A DNA stretch of 63,073 nt from Alteribacillus sp. YIM 98480 (GTDB lineage Bacteria > Bacillota > Bacilli > Bacillales > Marinococcaceae), in assembly GCF_009765375.1 (NCBI RefSeq), contig NZ_VTOK01000010.1:127346-190418 (forward strand), given 5' to 3'. The position numbers and the translations under genes were made by a program. Of this stretch, positions 1-8,642 are shown one piece after another. Each line of letters opens with the position of its first letter. Positions within the stretch are counted from its first letter, which is position 1. The notes below the pieces were generated by a model. It searched no databases. It was not told the origin of the DNA and was given only the letters and a program-made list of their open reading frames with translations.

Positions 1-158
1 CCTGTGACAACGTTGAACGGGCTTGCACAGGAGGTGTTGACTTTTGCGTTGCGACAGGACGTTCGCGGTTTTAGCAAAAGTTCCTCTTTATCGTGTGCGC
101 CTGAGCGGCTGGGCGCTGAAGCTAGACATCAAAAACGCCAATTATTTATAATTTCTTA
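1..158. repeat. Dispersed structured repeat, copy A (cut by window edge)
   Basis: This is the right part of a repeat that recurs at 7127, 19743, 19904 and 26311. The shared right end runs from GGGCGCTGAAGCTAGACAT through AAAACGCCAA to the terminal TTTCTTA at 152-158. The inner segment with CCTGTG and GCTTGCACAGG matches only the long copy at 19904-20237, so this is a long-type copy whose left end lies outside the window. The internal CCTGTG/CACAGG pair can form a hairpin. Confidence 0.8.
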
Positions 159-623
159 CCTTTTAAAAAAACCGAAGAAATGCATAGCCATAGACAGACT
201 ACTGTCACTTCTCCGGTTCTTCGCCTAGCAAAGAAAAAGCTGCCGTTCTTTTAGAAAAGCTTGGTTTACCAACAAGCACCAATATAAAAAAAGAAAACAA
301 TCCGTCATAACAGGTATGTTAACTTTTCTTATTGTAATTATTATTATACAAGAGACTTAGATTATTGGTTATATGTACTCTAACATTATTTTGCCTTTCA
401 GCTTCACAATAAAATCACTGAAGGAGCTTCTTCTGACTTTGGTTAAGCTTTTATCCAAATGCAATATTAATGTTAATCAAACGTTTGATTAAAAGAAAAG
501 AGAACAATGGGAGCTTTTTACTAATTAGAATAAACGCCGCTCATCAATTTTCTCCTCTCACGGGCTAATTAAGGTTTGAAAATAATAAAAAAAGGTAAAT
601 TTTTCTTTAGGAGGTGGAATAAG
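159..623. other. Intergenic region with possible gene remnant
   Basis: No complete gene is seen. A coding-like stretch on the plus strand at about 192-311 reads KEKAAVLLEKLGLPTSTNIK before a stop and has no start codon or ribosome site, so it may be the tail of a lost gene. A 20-bp perfect palindrome lies at 473-492. The rest is AT-rich and carries the ribosome site of the next gene. Confidence 0.3.
473..492. promoter_or_regulatory. 20-bp perfect palindrome, putative repressor operator (copy 1)
   Basis: TTAATCAAACGTTTGATTAA is its own reverse complement. The identical 20-mer occurs once more at 8519-8538, upstream of the YibQ-like gene. It stands about 130 bp before the DUF2512 start. Length and symmetry suit a dimeric TetR-type repressor, but no such regulator gene is in the window and the assignment is inference. 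Confidence 0.55.
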
Positions 624-992
624 ATGATACACGTGAAAGCACTAGGCATAAAAATTCCTATGGTTGCCGTTGTTCTTCTCATCATATTCAGCGGGATCAG
701 CACTTACTCTTTTTGGAACACTATCATTCTTTCGTTGTTAGTCGTGGCAGTGTCTTATATAGCAGGTGATCTTTTCATTTTAAAAATGACCAACAATACA
801 ATTGCTACACTGAGCGACTTTGGAGTTGTTTTGTTGATGGTTTGGCTGGCAGCAATTCCGGTATTTGGAGCTGGCGTGCCTTTTGGATTAGCATTCATTT
901 CTGCCGTTTTTATCGCAGCTGGGGAATGGGGCTTTCACAAGTATGTGAACCGCGTTGTGTTACCCGACATATACAACCCGTATCCGTCATAA
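624..992 (+). CDS. DUF2512 (YndM-like) membrane protein
   Basis: This 122-residue protein has about four hydrophobic segments filling most of its length. The signature GDLFILKMTNNTIATLSDFG (about residues 50-69) is typical of the Bacillus DUF2512/YndM family, whose function is unknown. I chose the ATG at 624 because AGGAGGTGG lies eight bases upstream; a longer frame from TTG 578 has no ribosome site. The gene is monocistronic, converges with the histidine kinase gene, and a nested hairpin separates them. The palindrome at 473-492 upstream suggests repressor control shared with the gene at 7646-8437. Family assignment is good; role unknown. Confidence 0.8.
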   Translation: MIHVKALGIKIPMVAVVLLIIFSGISTYSFWNTIILSLLVVAVSYIAGDLFILKMTNNTIATLSDFGVVLLMVWLAAIPVFGAGVPFGLAFISAVFIAAGEWGFHKYVNRVVLPDIYNPYPS

Positions 993-1025
993 TATAGATT
1001 TCTCTCACAAATTCTCTTTAAGAGC

Positions 1026-1107
1026 GGAAGAGTGAAGCATGTCGTTGCAGTATACGCAAAAAGCAAAACGAATTACTTGCTGCAACGAATATACATTTCA
1101 CTCTTCC
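1026..1107. terminator. Nested double hairpin between convergent genes
   Basis: GGAAGAGTGAA (1026-1036) pairs with TTCACTCTTCC (1097-1107), and inside it CGTTGCAG (1043-1050) pairs with CTGCAACG (1080-1087). It lies between two convergent stop codons, so a bidirectional terminator or transcript-end structure is likely, although the following T-run is poor. Confidence 0.5.
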
Positions 1108-1154
1108 TTATTATGCTTACCAGTGTATAGAAAAGATTTCTCTTGCCTGAAACA

Positions 1155-2786
1155 CTAGAAACATCTCTCCAATTCATCTATTTCTTTTAAATGGTTAATG
1201 GGCAGAATCATATGAATGGTCGTTCCGTAACCTTTTTTAGAATCTATTTCAATTTTACCTTGGTGAGATTTGATAATATCAAAACAGACTGACAGCCCCA
1301 TACCGAGTCCGCTTTTTTTTGTAGTAAAAAATGGTGTTCCTAAGTGTTCAATTTCCTCTTGCGTCATCCCTTCTCCTTCATCCGAGATATCGATATGAAA
1401 CTTATTTTGTTCAAGATTAGAATACAATTTAATGTCTATTCTCCCGCCATCTGGCATTGCTTCAAAGGCATTTTTAATAAAATTAATGAGTACTTGCTTC
1501 ATTTGGGATTTATCTATTTTTAGGTTGCAATAAGAAACATAAGATTCAAAATGAATTTTACAGTTATGAAGACGAGCATCGCTTGTCATCAATTCAACGG
1601 TGTTATGAACCAGTTCACACACATCACAATTTTCTTTATTAACTTCAACAGGTTTTCCTAATGAAACAAATTGGTTCACTAAGCTTTTCATTCTTTCTAA
1701 TTCGGCTGTAATAACTTCGAGATATTTATTTTGATTGTTATTTTCTTTAAGAAGCTGTGTAAGACCGATAATAGAAGTGAGCGGATTTCTTATTTCATGA
1801 GCTAATCCCGTACCTAATTTCCCTATAGCTGATAATTTTTCTGATTGAATCACTTGCTGCTGTAATTCATGGTACGATGTTAAATCTCGAAACTGAGCAA
1901 ACGTGCCTATGATTTGGTTCTCATCATAAAGTGGAAAAACATCTAAAAGACAAAGCTTTTGCCGGTTTGATTGATTTACAGGAAATGTGATCTCTACGTT
2001 TTCCACTTTGCTGCCTGATTCAAGCACGGAAGTGATATAGTCAAAAATTTCTTTAACCCGCTCTGTCTCTCCTGCTAAAATTTGATTTTTATAAACTCCT
2101 GTGATTTCTTCTGCTCCTGCATTGAATTCTAAAAAGCTGCCATCTTTATCCGTCATCACCACCCCTAAAGGAGTAGAACTAATGATAAACTGATTTAGTA
2201 AATCAAGCTTGTGATTTTTTTGCTGTAATTGAATTTCTCTTTCAATGGTATCCACGACAGATATGAGCATTCCAAGATGGAACGGACTCGCATGCTCGAT
2301 TGTCGACATAATAGAAATGGTACCGGTAAGTCTCTCGTCCTCAGCAAAAGAAAATGGAGCGGAATAGCAAGCTGTTTCTGATAAGCAGTAATGAAAATGA
2401 TCTTCTCCTATCACTTCTAACGGTTCACCATGTTTTAAGGCCAGTGATACAGCATTTGTCCCTGCATCTTTTTCGGTAAAACTTGCGCCGGCAGTAATAC
2501 CTAATTTATCGACCATTCCTTTTATCGTTTGGTCACCATAAATATCCAATAAATACCCTTCATCATCTGTGGTAACGACTAATATAGGAACCCCATTTAC
2601 ATTTTGGATAAGCTTTTTCATAAAATGCTTAGCTTCCTTAAGAACTTTAGCGTACAGCTGTTTCTTCGATAAGAGCTCTTCCTTCGTTAGAAAAGTCTTT
2701 AAAGAGGGAGTATCTTCTGGGTCCATGTTAAAGAGATTCCTGCAATTTAAGTGAGACTCTTTAATATATGTACTAAAATCTTTCAT
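1155..2786 (-). CDS. GAF-PAS sensor histidine kinase
   Basis: Predicted cytoplasmic sensor kinase of 543 residues with no membrane segment. An N-terminal GAF-like domain (about residues 60-195) contains AGTNAVSLALKHGEP and an EDHFHYCLSETACYSAP segment. A PAS domain (about 205-310) and a dimerisation helix with the phospho-acceptor His in LAHEIRNPLTS follow, then an ATPase domain with N box NFIKNAFEAMP, G1 DEGEGM and G2 GLGMGLSV. The start is the ATG at 2786, preceded by GAAAGGA; a 14-codon extension lacks a ribosome site. No response regulator lies beside it, so it is an orphan kinase here. The GAF domain closely resembles that of the AcoR-type activator at 41442-43070. The signal is unknown. 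Confidence 0.85.
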   Translation of the reverse strand: MKDFSTYIKESHLNCRNLFNMDPEDTPSLKTFLTKEELLSKKQLYAKVLKEAKHFMKKLIQNVNGVPILVVTTDDEGYLLDIYGDQTIKGMVDKLGITAGASFTEKDAGTNAVSLALKHGEPLEVIGEDHFHYCLSETACYSAPFSFAEDERLTGTISIMSTIEHASPFHLGMLISVVDTIEREIQLQQKNHKLDLLNQFIISSTPLGVVMTDKDGSFLEFNAGAEEITGVYKNQILAGETERVKEIFDYITSVLESGSKVENVEITFPVNQSNRQKLCLLDVFPLYDENQIIGTFAQFRDLTSYHELQQQVIQSEKLSAIGKLGTGLAHEIRNPLTSIIGLTQLLKENNNQNKYLEVITAELERMKSLVNQFVSLGKPVEVNKENCDVCELVHNTVELMTSDARLHNCKIHFESYVSYCNLKIDKSQMKQVLINFIKNAFEAMPDGGRIDIKLYSNLEQNKFHIDISDEGEGMTQEEIEHLGTPFFTTKKSGLGMGLSVCFDIIKSHQGKIEIDSKKGYGTTIHMILPINHLKEIDELERCF

Positions 2787-3050
2787 TTTGTTTCCTTTCT
2801 TCAAACAAATACTATTTAAATATTGCAATGAATTCTTTCATCTTCTCACATTTTCCATTGCTTAGGAAGACATGCATTAAGTTAGCTAAGATAAATTTTC
2901 CTAAAGTATTAGAAACTCATATGATTCCGGCACTAAACCGAAGTCACGCGAGTTTTCTATGATTAACTTACTTGATTAATACATTTTATCATTCTGTGTT
3001 CAATGTCTTAAAAATCCCATAAAAATTTTAGGCCAAATTCACCTTTCAAC
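2787..3050. other. Intergenic, no recognised content
   Basis: AT-rich spacer between two minus-strand genes. It should hold the promoter of the kinase gene, but no clear -35/-10 pair, operator or hairpin was recognised. Confidence 0.4.
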
Positions 3051-3632
3051 CTAATTACTATCTCTCTTCAAGCTCACAAACATTACGTTCATTATAAAAG
3101 TTGAGCAGGTTTCTCCCTGTTCATCTTTTTCTATTAGCAATAGCTTTTGTTCCCATTCGGATCCAACAGGTATTACCATTTTGCCGCCTGCTGCCATTTG
3201 AGATACTAATTCGGAGGGGACTTCGGCTGCGGCCGCAGTAACCATAATCCTGTCATATGGCGCATTCTCTTCCCATCCTTGACTGCCATCTCCCAGCTTA
3301 AAAGAAATATTAGAAAAACCTGCTTCTCTTAATTTCTCTTTTGCCCGTAAGTGTAAAGCTGTAATACGCTCCATCGTATATACCGACTTGGAAAAGGAAG
3401 CTAGTAAATCCGTTTGAAAACCAGAGCCTGTCCCAATTTCTAACACTTTTGAATCAGGTTGAATATTTAAGGTTAACGTCATTTCTAATACGAGGGAAGG
3501 CTGGGATATCGTTTGCCCATGACCAATACCCACTGCTTGGTCTATATGTGCCATATCTTTGTCTTTATCCATATAAAAGCTTCGGTCCATTTTTCGAAAA
3601 TATTTAATAATCTCATGTTCTTTATTTTTCAA
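3051..3632 (-). CDS. Protein-L-isoaspartate O-methyltransferase-like protein
   Basis: A 193-residue class I SAM-dependent methyltransferase of the PCMT family, which methylates isoaspartyl residues so that damaged proteins can be repaired. The family elements are visible: an AVGIGHGQTISQPS substrate-loop segment, SAM motif I VLEIGTGSGFQTDLLA, and the MVTAAAAEVP / GGKMVIPVG region that follows. The start is TTG at 3632, supported by GGAGGT eight bases upstream. It is monocistronic. PCMT is uncommon in Bacillus relatives, so a different methyl acceptor is possible. Confidence 0.8.
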   Translation of the reverse strand: MKNKEHEIIKYFRKMDRSFYMDKDKDMAHIDQAVGIGHGQTISQPSLVLEMTLTLNIQPDSKVLEIGTGSGFQTDLLASFSKSVYTMERITALHLRAKEKLREAGFSNISFKLGDGSQGWEENAPYDRIMVTAAAAEVPSELVSQMAAGGKMVIPVGSEWEQKLLLIEKDEQGETCSTFIMNVMFVSLKRDSN

Positions 3633-3995
3633 GGTATTACCTCCAAATGACTCGAAGTTTTATGTTTTTATACCCGTGAACACTATTAGAAAAAACTGCT
3701 TGCAACCGAGTCCAAATAACGGAAGTCGTAGTTTTGCTTATACTTTAATCCTTTAACAAAGTTAAACATTCCTAAAGTATTATTGAAAATGTGCACTTCA
3801 CTTCCTGTTGCAACCGCGGCATTAGTACGTTCAGTATATTGATTGTGCTGTAGAAGTAAAAGAAGTAATATTTAACTTTAACAACGCTAAATATTACTTC
3901 TTTTTATACTGTAGATAATGCTCTTTTTTTAAGCTAACTTTTTGTAATAGTTCACTTTTACAAATGTTATTTCCAAAAGGTTTTGACAACAAACT
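3633..3995. other. Intergenic region with one hairpin
   Basis: No gene was recognised. Apart from the hairpin at 3861-3905 the sequence is AT-rich with no further structure that I can support. Confidence 0.4.
3861..3905. terminator. Hairpin terminator candidate
   Basis: AGAAGTAATATTTA (3861-3874) pairs perfectly with TAAATATTACTTCT (3888-3901), followed on the plus strand by TTTT. It lies downstream of the minus-strand amidohydrolase operon, which it could terminate; the T-run is better on the plus strand, so direction is unsure. Confidence 0.55.
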
Positions 3996-5609
3996 TTATT
4001 TCTCTTCGAAGACAATATCTCCGTCCATAATTGTCATCAAGACCTTCGTTTCCCTAATCCTTTCCGTAGGAATTGAAAATAAATCTTTATCTAAAACAAT
4101 AATATCAGCTAACTTCCCGGGCTCTAATGTCCCAAGCTCATGATCTCTAAAAACACTATGGGCTGAACCTGAAGTATACGCTTTTAAAGCAGCAGCAATC
4201 GGAATTCGTTCTTGTTCATTCCAAATTCTTGTATCAGTATAATCTTTCCTGTTTACTGCATAATATATTTCTTTTATTGGATCCAATGGAGATATTGGAA
4301 AATCAGTTCCAAATGCAAGATTTCCTGCCCCTTCGTATAATGATTTACAGGTATATGCGTATCTGTCTTTTTCGCTGCCAACTCTTAGCGTGTGATTTTC
4401 ACTTGGCATAAGAGCTAAGTGAGACGGCTGGATGGACGGAATTACTCCCAAAGTTTTAAATCGTTTTATATCATCTGGATGTATGACTTCAATATGTTCC
4501 AACGCATGCCTGGAATCCCTTTTCCCATTAATAATCTGAGCATTTTCAAAAGCATCTAAACCTAAGCGAACAGCCCCATCTCCGATTGAGTGAAAACGAA
4601 TCTGAAACTCTTCTTTATCAGCCTCAATGACCCATTCTTTTATTTGTGCTGGGGAAAAAGCTGTCTCCCCTTTTGTTTCTGGACGATCTTTATATGGATC
4701 CAACATGAATGCAGTATAGCCCGTTACCACTCCATCTATAAACTGCTTTAATCCTGTAAACTTCAATTTTGGTGAATTGTAACTCTCTCTAAGATTTTTC
4801 ACACGGTCAAAATTCCCGTCCAGGGCCGGGTACAGGTGAATTCGAACAGTCAAATTCTTTTTATTTTCAAATTCCTTATAAAACTCATAATCTTCCAAAC
4901 TGGAAAGCGCCCTGCTTGCATATAAGTCATTGACAGATGTTACACCACTTTTTGCTGCATGCTTTAGAAAACTTTCCATCAATTCATATTGCCGTTCTCT
5001 TGGAAATACCAATGCTTTATCAGATACCAATGATACAGCCGTTTCAAGCAGTACTCCAGTCAGTTCGCCATTTTCATCCTTTTGTATATCTCCATAGGGC
5101 GGGTTCGGAGTTTCTGGGGTAAGATTTGCAATTTCCAGTGCCTTACTATTTACCCAGGCATAGTGTCCCTCAGCATGAATTAACAGCATGGGAGTATCGG
5201 GAATATACTTATCGAGAATATTCCTATGTGGAGGGTCACTCACATCCTCCCAGCTACCTTCATCCCATCCATTTCCAATGATCCATTCGCCATTCTCTAC
5301 CTCACGTGCAAATTCCTTTACTTTTTGTCCAACTTCCTCTGAAGAAGCAGCAGTTGATAAATCAATCGAAAAATCAGTAAATAAACTTCCAAGCATCAAA
5401 TGTAAATGTGCATCATGAAAACCAGGCATGATCAGTTGATCTTTAAAGTCATAAACTTTTGTCGATGTCCCTATATATTGGTTTCCATCACCGTCTTTTT
5501 CTACCGCTATTATTTTTTCATTTTTTATCGCAAGAAAGCCAGACATCGGCTCATCTTCCCACCCAGTGAATATCGTATTACCCCGAAGTAAAATATCAGC
5601 AGTGTTCAT
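3996..5609 (-). CDS. Amidohydrolase family 3 (YtcJ-like) metal-dependent hydrolase
   Basis: A 537-residue amidohydrolase of the YtcJ/N-acyl amino-acid hydrolase type. The N-terminal metal site GFHDAHLHL, the EHIE and FHSIGDGAVR histidines, and FGTDFP with the catalytic Asp are all present, as is the C-terminal ELGTLEPGKLADIIVLDKD return to the beta-sandwich. Members hydrolyse amide or imide bonds in small molecules; the substrate cannot be told from sequence. It is the second gene behind an amino-acid permease with a 59-bp gap, and the pair has a sigma-54 promoter. Cytoplasmic uptake and hydrolysis of an amide-type nitrogen or carbon source is the likely role. Confidence 0.85.
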   Translation of the reverse strand: MNTADILLRGNTIFTGWEDEPMSGFLAIKNEKIIAVEKDGDGNQYIGTSTKVYDFKDQLIMPGFHDAHLHLMLGSLFTDFSIDLSTAASSEEVGQKVKEFAREVENGEWIIGNGWDEGSWEDVSDPPHRNILDKYIPDTPMLLIHAEGHYAWVNSKALEIANLTPETPNPPYGDIQKDENGELTGVLLETAVSLVSDKALVFPRERQYELMESFLKHAAKSGVTSVNDLYASRALSSLEDYEFYKEFENKKNLTVRIHLYPALDGNFDRVKNLRESYNSPKLKFTGLKQFIDGVVTGYTAFMLDPYKDRPETKGETAFSPAQIKEWVIEADKEEFQIRFHSIGDGAVRLGLDAFENAQIINGKRDSRHALEHIEVIHPDDIKRFKTLGVIPSIQPSHLALMPSENHTLRVGSEKDRYAYTCKSLYEGAGNLAFGTDFPISPLDPIKEIYYAVNRKDYTDTRIWNEQERIPIAAALKAYTSGSAHSVFRDHELGTLEPGKLADIIVLDKDLFSIPTERIRETKVLMTIMDGDIVFEEK

Positions 5610-5668
5610 CTTATCTCTCCTCTTAAATATAAATCTAAACGTTCTAAATTGTATATGTTTAAGGCTGA

Positions 5669-7009
5669 TCAGCCACTTTCTTCATATTGAATTACTGGAA
5701 GTTTGTTTCTAAATCCTTTCGTTAAAAACAATAGATAACCAAAACCTAATACAAACCAAATGATTCCTAGCATTAGAGAATATCTATCAAGATTAACAAG
5801 CAGCCACAAATCAAGTAGTGCCCCTATTAAAGGAATGACTACATATAAAGAAATCCCTTTAAGTGACCTATCTGTTTTGTTTCGGAAAAACAAAACAATT
5901 ACTGAAATATTTACAAAAGTAAACGCGAAAAATGCCCCAAAGTTAATAAAAGATGCCACCAATGTGAGACTTAAAAATAACGCCGACAAGGATAAACAAG
6001 AAATTAAAATAATGTTATTGACAGGTGTTTTATATTTCGTATGAAGTTTCCCAAAAAATTTCTCAGGGAGCTGTCCATCTCTTCCCATTGCAAACAATAC
6101 ACGGGAAGCGCTTGCTAAAGATGCTGTTGCGGAACCAAATGCCACAAAAGCAGTTACTACTAAAAAGGTAGTGCTTAATACATTTCCTCCGACTAGTCCA
6201 ATTATTTCATACGCGGCTGAGTCAGGGTTACTGAAACTCAGGTAATCTGGCCATACATTGTGGGATAGATATGAAACTACAACAAAAATAAATCCACCTA
6301 TCAGTGTTACCAAAATAAGACCACGTGGAATATTTTTTTTAGGGTTTATTGTCTCCTCGGAGAAAGCCGTTACTGAATCAAATCCTAAAAATGAAAAACA
6401 AAGTAACGCAGCTCCAGCAACTATCAAAGAAAAAGATTCATCAGAATTGAAAAACGGTTCGATATTGAATATGATCCCTGTTCCTGTCCCCTCTAAAATT
6501 GATTTAATAGATAAAATACAGAAGATTAGTATAAACAATACCGAGATTGCAATAACAATTATATTTGCTCTTGCTGCGAGTTTAACTCCTTTTATGTTTA
6601 CAAAGGTTACGAGGATTAATAACCCAATGATCCAAACCTGAGATGGAACCTCTGGTATTGCTGCAGAGAAGAAAATACCAAATAATAAATAGTTAACCAT
6701 TGGTATGAAAAGATAATCCATTAAAATGGACCACCCGACTAAAAATCCAACAAAAGGATTGATCGCTTTCTGTGCGTATGAATATGCTGATCCGGCAACA
6801 GGATATTCTTTCGCCATTTGTCCATAACTATATGCTGTAAAGAGCATGACGATCAGAGCAAGAATATACGACCCTGCAACCATACCATGTGATAGTTGCG
6901 AAGCTATACCATATGTACTGAAAACAGTCGTTATAGCCATAAAAGCTAAACCGAATACAACAACTGAAGGTAATGATAGAGACCTTGCAAGTTTTGTGTT
7001 ATCTTTCAA
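5669..7009 (-). CDS. APC-superfamily amino acid permease
   Basis: A 446-residue polytopic protein with about twelve hydrophobic segments. Family signatures include GIASQLSHGMVAGSYILA in the first helices, the SFLGFDSVTAFSEET segment and the ASASRVLFAMGRDGQLP loop. It is a secondary importer for an amino acid or related amine; the exact substrate is unknown. It is first in a two-gene operon with the amidohydrolase. A consensus sigma-54 promoter lies 46 bp before the start, so the pair probably responds to a nitrogen or carbon signal through a SigL activator not encoded next to it. Confidence 0.85.
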   Translation of the reverse strand: MKDNTKLARSLSLPSVVVFGLAFMAITTVFSTYGIASQLSHGMVAGSYILALIVMLFTAYSYGQMAKEYPVAGSAYSYAQKAINPFVGFLVGWSILMDYLFIPMVNYLLFGIFFSAAIPEVPSQVWIIGLLILVTFVNIKGVKLAARANIIVIAISVLFILIFCILSIKSILEGTGTGIIFNIEPFFNSDESFSLIVAGAALLCFSFLGFDSVTAFSEETINPKKNIPRGLILVTLIGGFIFVVVSYLSHNVWPDYLSFSNPDSAAYEIIGLVGGNVLSTTFLVVTAFVAFGSATASLASASRVLFAMGRDGQLPEKFFGKLHTKYKTPVNNIILISCLSLSALFLSLTLVASFINFGAFFAFTFVNISVIVLFFRNKTDRSLKGISLYVVIPLIGALLDLWLLVNLDRYSLMLGIIWFVLGFGYLLFLTKGFRNKLPVIQYEESG

Positions 7010-7054
7010 TTTGATTCCCCCTCCCTTAAAATTAAGTTTTTCAATATGTTTAAT

Positions 7055-7070
7055 TGCAATTTATGTGCCA
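7055..7070 (-). promoter_or_regulatory. Sigma-54 (-24/-12) promoter of the permease/amidohydrolase operon
   Basis: On the minus strand the sequence is TGGCAC-ATAAA-TTGCA, matching the sigma-54 consensus with the invariant GG and GC at correct spacing. It ends about 46 bp upstream of the permease start codon. Confidence 0.8.
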
Positions 7071-7126
7071 ATTAAGGAAGGATTTCGAACTATTCAAAAT
7101 ATTCCATTCCGTCGTTGCCTCATTTA

Positions 7127-7282
7127 TAAGAAACGCGCAAGCGCCTTGCCCACGAGCGACAAGTCCTGGAGGGTCGGCATATGGAAAGCTGATCTTTGCT
7201 TTCCATTGACGAACCGAAGGAATCTCGAGCGAATAGGCGCTTGCGCTAGACATGTAAAACGCCAACTATTTATCATTTCTTA
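7127..7282. repeat. Dispersed structured repeat, copy B (156 bp)
   Basis: The unit runs from TAAGAAA to TTTCTTA and is exactly as long as the copy at 19743-19898, with only a few mismatches. GCGCAAGCGCC near the left end is the perfect inverse of GGCGCTTGCGC near the right end. An internal hairpin ATGGAAAGC/GCTTTCCAT is present. It sits just upstream of the sigma-54 promoter of the permease operon. Confidence 0.85.
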
Positions 7283-7354
7283 CAAGTTCAACAACATTCC
7301 TAGAAATAGCGCTCGCATTATGCAAATCCAAATAATCAATGCATTTATGCATAG

Positions 7355-7510
7355 TTTTCACCAGTTGATCAATTTGCAAGTTTTTATACTAAAGTAATTG
7401 CTATCAATCCATGGGATGCAGTACATGGTGGTGGATTACTTCATCAAAAGACAGAATTAAATATAGAAAAATATTATACATATACAGCTGCTTATATCGA
7501 TAAAAAATGA
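7355..7510 (+). pseudogene. C-terminal gene fragment, unidentified
   Basis: A short open frame without a start or ribosome site reads VIAINPWDAVHGGGLLHQK and continues to a stop at 7510. Codon use looks protein-like, so this may be the tail of a gene lost after repeat insertion at 7127-7282. I do not recognise the family. Confidence 0.3.
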
Positions 7511-7645
7511 GAAGGTTAAATAAGAAAAATACGTACTCTACACTACACGTTTAAGTGGATAAATATTTTGATCAGCGGCATCAAAGTTTGGCATATATTT
7601 TTTATTATTTATTAAACATTTGTTCATTTCCTGGGAGTACTCCTA

Positions 7646-8437
7646 CTACTGACTCAATTGATAATCTGGAACGAGTTCTGAGACTCCCACAAACTCTACT
7701 TCTTTCTGCATATCTGCTGCCTTGTTTTGCAGCACGGCGGCTGTGCTTTTCCCAGCACGTCCTACATGCCCAATCGCAATGCACTCAGGGTGTCTTTCTG
7801 TTAGTTGGCTCATAATTAATTGACATTGATGACTAATGTGGTTGATACTTGTCACGTCATCCAAAAATATATGATTTTCGGCATATGGAACCCCTATTTC
7901 TTCTGCTAAATCACGTACTACACTGTAATAGTTTGTTTTACTGTCTATATAGATCAACCCTCTCTCTCGGCAGACTTCAAGGATCTTTCGCATCACTCGT
8001 TCATCCGCTGTTGCCTTTGAACCCATATGATTGTTCATACCAATCGCATGAGGAACAGCATCAATGGCTGCGTGAACTCTCCTCTTCATCTCTTCATCAC
8101 TTAAATCAGTTGTAATGGCTCCCGGACCAAGCCAGTCCTTGTTTGCATTTTTCGCTTCCATTGGCATATGCACAATTACATCATGACCTTTTTCATGGGC
8201 TGTATTTGCATCGATAATGGATGTCGTTAAAAACGGCATAACAGCCACAGTCAATGGTATTTCAAGATCCAGCATCTCTTTTGTACCCGCCATGTTATTG
8301 CCAAAATCATCTATAACTATAGCTACTCTTTTTGAAAAATCGTTAGGGTTTTCTGCATTCGTCAATGAGAAACTAATTATAAACAGGAAAGTCATTATCA
8401 TAACAGAACAAAAAATCTTAAGAATTCGCGAGTTCAT
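7646..8437 (-). CDS. Divergent polysaccharide deacetylase (YibQ family), secreted
   Basis: A 263-residue protein with an N-terminal signal peptide (residues 1-28, hydrophobic core MTFLFIISFSL, then TNAEN). The rest matches the divergent polysaccharide deacetylase/YibQ family: VAIVIDDFGNN with the metal Asp pair, LTVAVMPF, HMPMEA, NNHMGS and the terminal AIGHVGR. Members are probable metal-dependent envelope hydrolases of uncertain substrate. The start at 8437 has GGGAGGC upstream. It is monocistronic. Its upstream region carries the second copy of the 20-bp palindrome, so a common repressor with the DUF2512 gene is likely. Confidence 0.82.
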   Translation of the reverse strand: MNSRILKIFCSVMIMTFLFIISFSLTNAENPNDFSKRVAIVIDDFGNNMAGTKEMLDLEIPLTVAVMPFLTTSIIDANTAHEKGHDVIVHMPMEAKNANKDWLGPGAITTDLSDEEMKRRVHAAIDAVPHAIGMNNHMGSKATADERVMRKILEVCRERGLIYIDSKTNYYSVVRDLAEEIGVPYAENHIFLDDVTSINHISHQCQLIMSQLTERHPECIAIGHVGRAGKSTAAVLQNKAADMQKEVEFVGVSELVPDYQLSQ

Positions 8438-8518
8438 ACCTATCTGCCTCCCTATTATGTTTATCGTTTCCCATTTCCCATTAATTATGGTGAATGTTGT
8501 GAAGTTCTTCGGAAAACC

Positions 8519-8538
8519 TTAATCAAACGTTTGATTAA
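8519..8538. promoter_or_regulatory. 20-bp perfect palindrome, putative repressor operator (copy 2)
   Basis: The sequence is identical to the 20-mer at 473-492. It lies about 82 bp upstream of the YibQ-like gene start, a position that would overlap a promoter. Confidence 0.55.
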
Positions 8539-8584
8539 TGGATCTCTTACAGGCATTTTAAAAAAACACAACTTCTTTCTCAAC

Positions 8585-8613
8585 AAAAAATGCCCCCCTA
8601 CGGATAGGGAGGC
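8585..8613 (-). terminator. Rho-independent terminator of the HelD-like gene
   Basis: On the minus strand a GCCTCCCTA/TAGGGGGGC stem with a short loop is followed by ATTTTTT. It starts about 30 bp after the stop codon at 8643. Confidence 0.85.
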
Positions 8614-8642
8614 AGAGACATTCAATTTTTACATGTCACCTT

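Noticed and set aside
6846-7397. A 183-codon plus-strand frame
   Set aside because: It is antisense to the permease gene and continues through the repeat; a shadow frame.
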